A stretch of 64,000 bases of DNA from Pyxidicoccus caerfyrddinensis (lineage in GTDB: Bacteria > Myxococcota > Myxococcia > Myxococcales > Myxococcaceae): the NCBI RefSeq assembly GCF_010894405.1, contig NZ_JAAIYA010000025.1, forward strand, positions 123,581 through 187,580, given 5' to 3'. Position numbers and translations under genes: made by a program. The notes beneath the pieces are model-generated. The model saw nothing but the letters and a program-made list of their open reading frames with translations. It was not told the origin of the DNA and ran no database searches. Each line of letters begins with the position of its first letter. The stretch's first letter is position 1. Below are positions 61,901 to 64,000 of this stretch, one piece after another.

Positions 61901-63438
61901 GCGCGTGGGAGCCTTAACACGAAGGAGGTGCCCTGGCCGGGAATACTCTGGCAGGAGAGCGAGCCCCCGTGGGCCTGGAGGATCTGCTGGCTCACCGCGA
62001 GTCCCAGCCCGGTGCCGCCCTCCTTGGTGGTGAAGAAGGGCTCGAAGAGGTGACGCCGCACGTCCTCCGTCATGCCCTGGCCGGTGTCGCTCACATGGAC
62101 CTCCACGTCGTGCTCCAGGGGGCGGGTGGCCACGGTGAGCCTGCCGCCTTCGGGCATGGCTTCGCGGCTGTTGCGCAGCAGGTTGAGGAACACCTGGCGC
62201 AGCTGGCCCTCGTCCGCGAGCACGGCGGGCGTGTCCTTGTCGAAGTCGCGCACCACCTCCACCCCGGCGCGCTCCAATTCCTCGCGGGTGAAGTCGAGCA
62301 CGCCGTCCAGCACGGCGGTGACGTCGCGCGGGTCCAAATCCGGCCGGGGAGGGCGGGCCATGCGCAGGTACTGCTCGGTGACGTCCGCCAGGCGGTCCAC
62401 CTCGTGGGTGACGGCGGAGAGCAGCTCCTTCACCTCGGTGGAGTCCTCCTTCGACGCGAAGCTGGCGCGCTCCAGGCCGTCCTGGAGCAGCTCCACGTTG
62501 AGGCCGATGGAGGAGAGGGGGTTGCGCACCTCGTGGACGATCTGGGCGGAGATGCGGCCCACGGCGGCGAGCTGCTCGGCGCGCATGAGGGCCTCGGCCT
62601 GGGCCTTGAGCTGGGCCTCGCGGGCCTGGAGCGAGCGGGCCATCTGGTCGAACTCGCGGGCGAGCACGGCCACCTCGTCGTCGCCGCGCACGCCGAGCTG
62701 GGCGTTGTAGTCGCCGCGGCCGATGCGGGACACGCCCTCGATGAGGGTGCGCACCGGGCGCAGCGTGCGGGCCGACCAGGCGATGACGCCCAGGCCCACG
62801 ATGGTGGCCGCCAGTGAGAAGCCGATGATGAACAGGCCGGTGGTGCGCTCGCGCTCCTCGGCGCCGTCCACGCGCTCGCGGATGCGGTTGGCGAGCGCGG
62901 CGCGCAAGACGCGAATCTCGCGGCCGATGGAGGTCTCCAGCTGGCGCAATTCCTTGGTGGCGCGGGCTACTTCCTCGCGGTCCGGGGACGCGGTGGACAG
63001 CGCGGAGAACACGGTCTCGGCGGCGCGGCCGTAGTCGCGGTAGCGCGCGTGGATTTCGCCGAAGCGGTTCTCCAGTCCGAGGATGAAGGGGGCCTCGCTG
63101 GCGGGGGCGAAGGCGAGCACCTCGCGTGCCTTGACCTGGGCGTCCGTCAGCCGCTGGGACATGAGGGGCGGGAAGTAGAGGCGCGCGAGGCGGATGTAGG
63201 CGCGCCGGGCCTCCACGCTGCTCTCATCGAGCATCCGCTCGGTGTCCTTCTCCTGCGTGGTGTGGAAGGTCTCCAGCTCCGCGGCGTCCTGCGACAGCTG
63301 GAGGTAGCCCTGGCTGACGAGGCGGATCTCCAGGCGGTTGCGGTGCAGCTCCGTCACGCTGAAGAGCGACACCATCCCGAAGGTGATGAGCACCACCGCG
63401 TAACCCAGGAAGATGCGCGTGGCGAGGGAGAGCTTCAC
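61897..63438 (-). CDS. Membrane sensor histidine kinase with HAMP
   Basis: A 513-residue kinase. There are membrane helices at about 8-28 (RIFLGYAVVLITFGMVSLFS) and 206-228, enclosing a ~175-residue helical periplasmic sensor (four-helix-bundle-like). HAMP follows (about 229-282, SARTLRPVRTLIEGVSRIGR). HisKA has the phospho-acceptor in IVHEVRNPLSSIGLN, and the ATPase domain has FLNLLRNSREAMPEG (N box), VSDTGQGM, FFTTKEGGTGLGLAV (G boxes). There is no receiver and no regulator gene beside it; its partner must be elsewhere. Start GTG at 63438, no clear ribosome site. It is coupled to the M16 peptidase gene. Confidence 0.94.
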   Translation of the reverse strand: MKLSLATRIFLGYAVVLITFGMVSLFSVTELHRNRLEIRLVSQGYLQLSQDAAELETFHTTQEKDTERMLDESSVEARRAYIRLARLYFPPLMSQRLTDAQVKAREVLAFAPASEAPFILGLENRFGEIHARYRDYGRAAETVFSALSTASPDREEVARATKELRQLETSIGREIRVLRAALANRIRERVDGAEERERTTGLFIIGFSLAATIVGLGVIAWSARTLRPVRTLIEGVSRIGRGDYNAQLGVRGDDEVAVLAREFDQMARSLQAREAQLKAQAEALMRAEQLAAVGRISAQIVHEVRNPLSSIGLNVELLQDGLERASFASKEDSTEVKELLSAVTHEVDRLADVTEQYLRMARPPRPDLDPRDVTAVLDGVLDFTREELERAGVEVVRDFDKDTPAVLADEGQLRQVFLNLLRNSREAMPEGGRLTVATRPLEHDVEVHVSDTGQGMTEDVRRHLFEPFFTTKEGGTGLGLAVSQQILQAHGGSLSCQSIPGQGTSFVLRLPRA

Positions 63439-63589
63439 GGGGTGTCATCGCTACGCGGACCCGAGCCCGGGCGCAAGTCGCGATGTGCTCCCACGCCCCC
63501 CAGGCAGGGCGACCCACCCGCGTGTCCAGGGCCCCCTGGGCGAAGCGGATGACTGGATGCTGAATGCCTTGGAGCGGTGCTGAGGCAAA

Positions 63590-63626
63590 CCGGTCCTCGC
63601 GAAAGCACTCCTCCGCTGAGGACCGG
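63590..63626. other. Hairpin in the intergenic region upstream of the histidine kinase
   Basis: CCGGTCCTC (63590-63598) and GAGGACCGG (63618-63626) are perfect 9 bp arms around a 19-base loop. The surrounding gap 63439-63699 contains no gene I can support. The element may be a terminator for a gene beyond the edge or an operator. Confidence 0.35.
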
Positions 63627-63699
63627 CTCCACCTTCCCCATCCCTCACGCCCGAGCCGTCCGACTGGAGCAGGGTGAATTCACCCGCTCAGACTGCCTT

Positions 63700-64000
63700 G
63701 GTGCTCTGTCCTGCCGTGCTGCGTGCTGCCCCGACCTGCCCGCCGCCTTGTGCTGCCGTGCTGCCGTGCTGCCCGACCAACCCGCCGCCCGTGCTGCCCC
63801 GTACCGCCGTACTGCTCCGCCCAACCCGCCCGTACTGCCCCGACCAACCCGCCCGTACTGCCCCGTGCTGCCCCGACCAACCCGCCGCCCGTACTACTCA
63901 CCGCTCGTGCTGCCCGCCCAACCCGCCGCCCGTACTGCCCCGTACCGCCTTGCTGCCCAACCCCGTGCTGCCCCGCCCAACCCGCCGCCCGTGCTGCCCA
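63700..64000. repeat. C-rich degenerate minisatellite with G-quadruplex-type motifs on the minus strand
   Basis: Variants of GTGCTGCCCCGACCAACCCGCCGCCC recur at irregular spacing (roughly 20-36 bases) from about 63700 to the window end and continue beyond it. The plus strand is C-rich and G-poor. On the minus strand runs of GGG with short loops occur, for example opposite 63913-63931 and 63971-63990 (CCC-G-CCC-AA-CCC-GCCG-CCC). The short open frames here have no coding character. Confidence 0.8.

Noticed and set aside
63680..63901. 73-residue minus-strand open frame in the minisatellite
   Set aside because: Gly/Arg/Ser low complexity produced by the repeat, with no start context or motif.

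Overview
The window is a dense, very GC-rich chromosomal segment with the hallmarks of a myxobacterium of the Myxococcus/Corallococcus/Pyxidicoccus type. The evidence is a MYXO-CTERM surface protein carrying 14 Cys-rich DUF4215-type repeats, an FHA-like sigma-54 activator, a Ser/Thr kinase with a long TPR tail, PATAN-type response regulators, a minor-pilin/PilY1 cluster, and extreme third-position GC. I see no tRNA, rRNA, CRISPR array, transposase or prophage gene. The order of core genes looks chromosomal.

Layout. 1-10.2 kb holds core genes, nearly all on the minus strand: a ThiD-like kinase, dnaB, an acyltransferase/LytS/LytTR three-gene unit inserted between dnaB and the ribosomal genes, rpsF-rpsR-rplI, rplY-pth, prs and spoVG. 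10.3-17.3 kb holds a DUF5658 membrane protein, a tdk/UPRTase-like/hpt salvage operon, aqpZ, an imperfect 78-80 bp tandem repeat with a strong palindrome, a LysE exporter, a site-2-protease-like protein with no catalytic residues, and two small unknown or DUF genes. 17.4-22.7 kb holds a 3'-truncated POTRA-like lipoprotein, nrdB, nrdA and a membrane-anchored unknown.

22.8-33.1 kb is the most unusual block. It is a plus-strand unit of a 2014-residue protein (methyltransferase-like head plus a huge coiled coil), dapF, a receiver-GAF-degenerate GGDEF protein, and a receiver-PATAN-pseudo-GTPase protein. 33.1-38.9 kb holds a desaturase pair, a DUF2278/lamin-tail protein, an esterase and a sigma-54 activator with two Fis-type HTH motifs. 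38.9-48.4 kb (minus strand) holds a kinase-TPR protein and an OmpA-like/Cys-rich MYXO-CTERM pair resembling TraB/TraA in architecture. 48.8-56.1 kb is a fimU-pilV-pilW-pilX-pilY1 cluster diverging from that pair across a region with two copies of TGACGTGTCA exactly 42 bp apart. 56.3-64 kb holds an unknown gene followed by 66 bp tandem copies of its own 3' end, a GlxA/DJ-1 pair, a TPR lipoprotein, a histidine kinase translationally coupled to an M16 peptidase, and a C-rich minisatellite running off the right edge.

Functionally the left third is information processing and nucleotide supply (PRPP, pyrimidine and purine salvage, dNTPs). The middle and right are signalling and cell-surface or motility functions. 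Function calls rest on motifs read by eye; no database search was possible. Start codons are chosen from ribosome-binding sites, overlaps and family length, and alternatives are stated.
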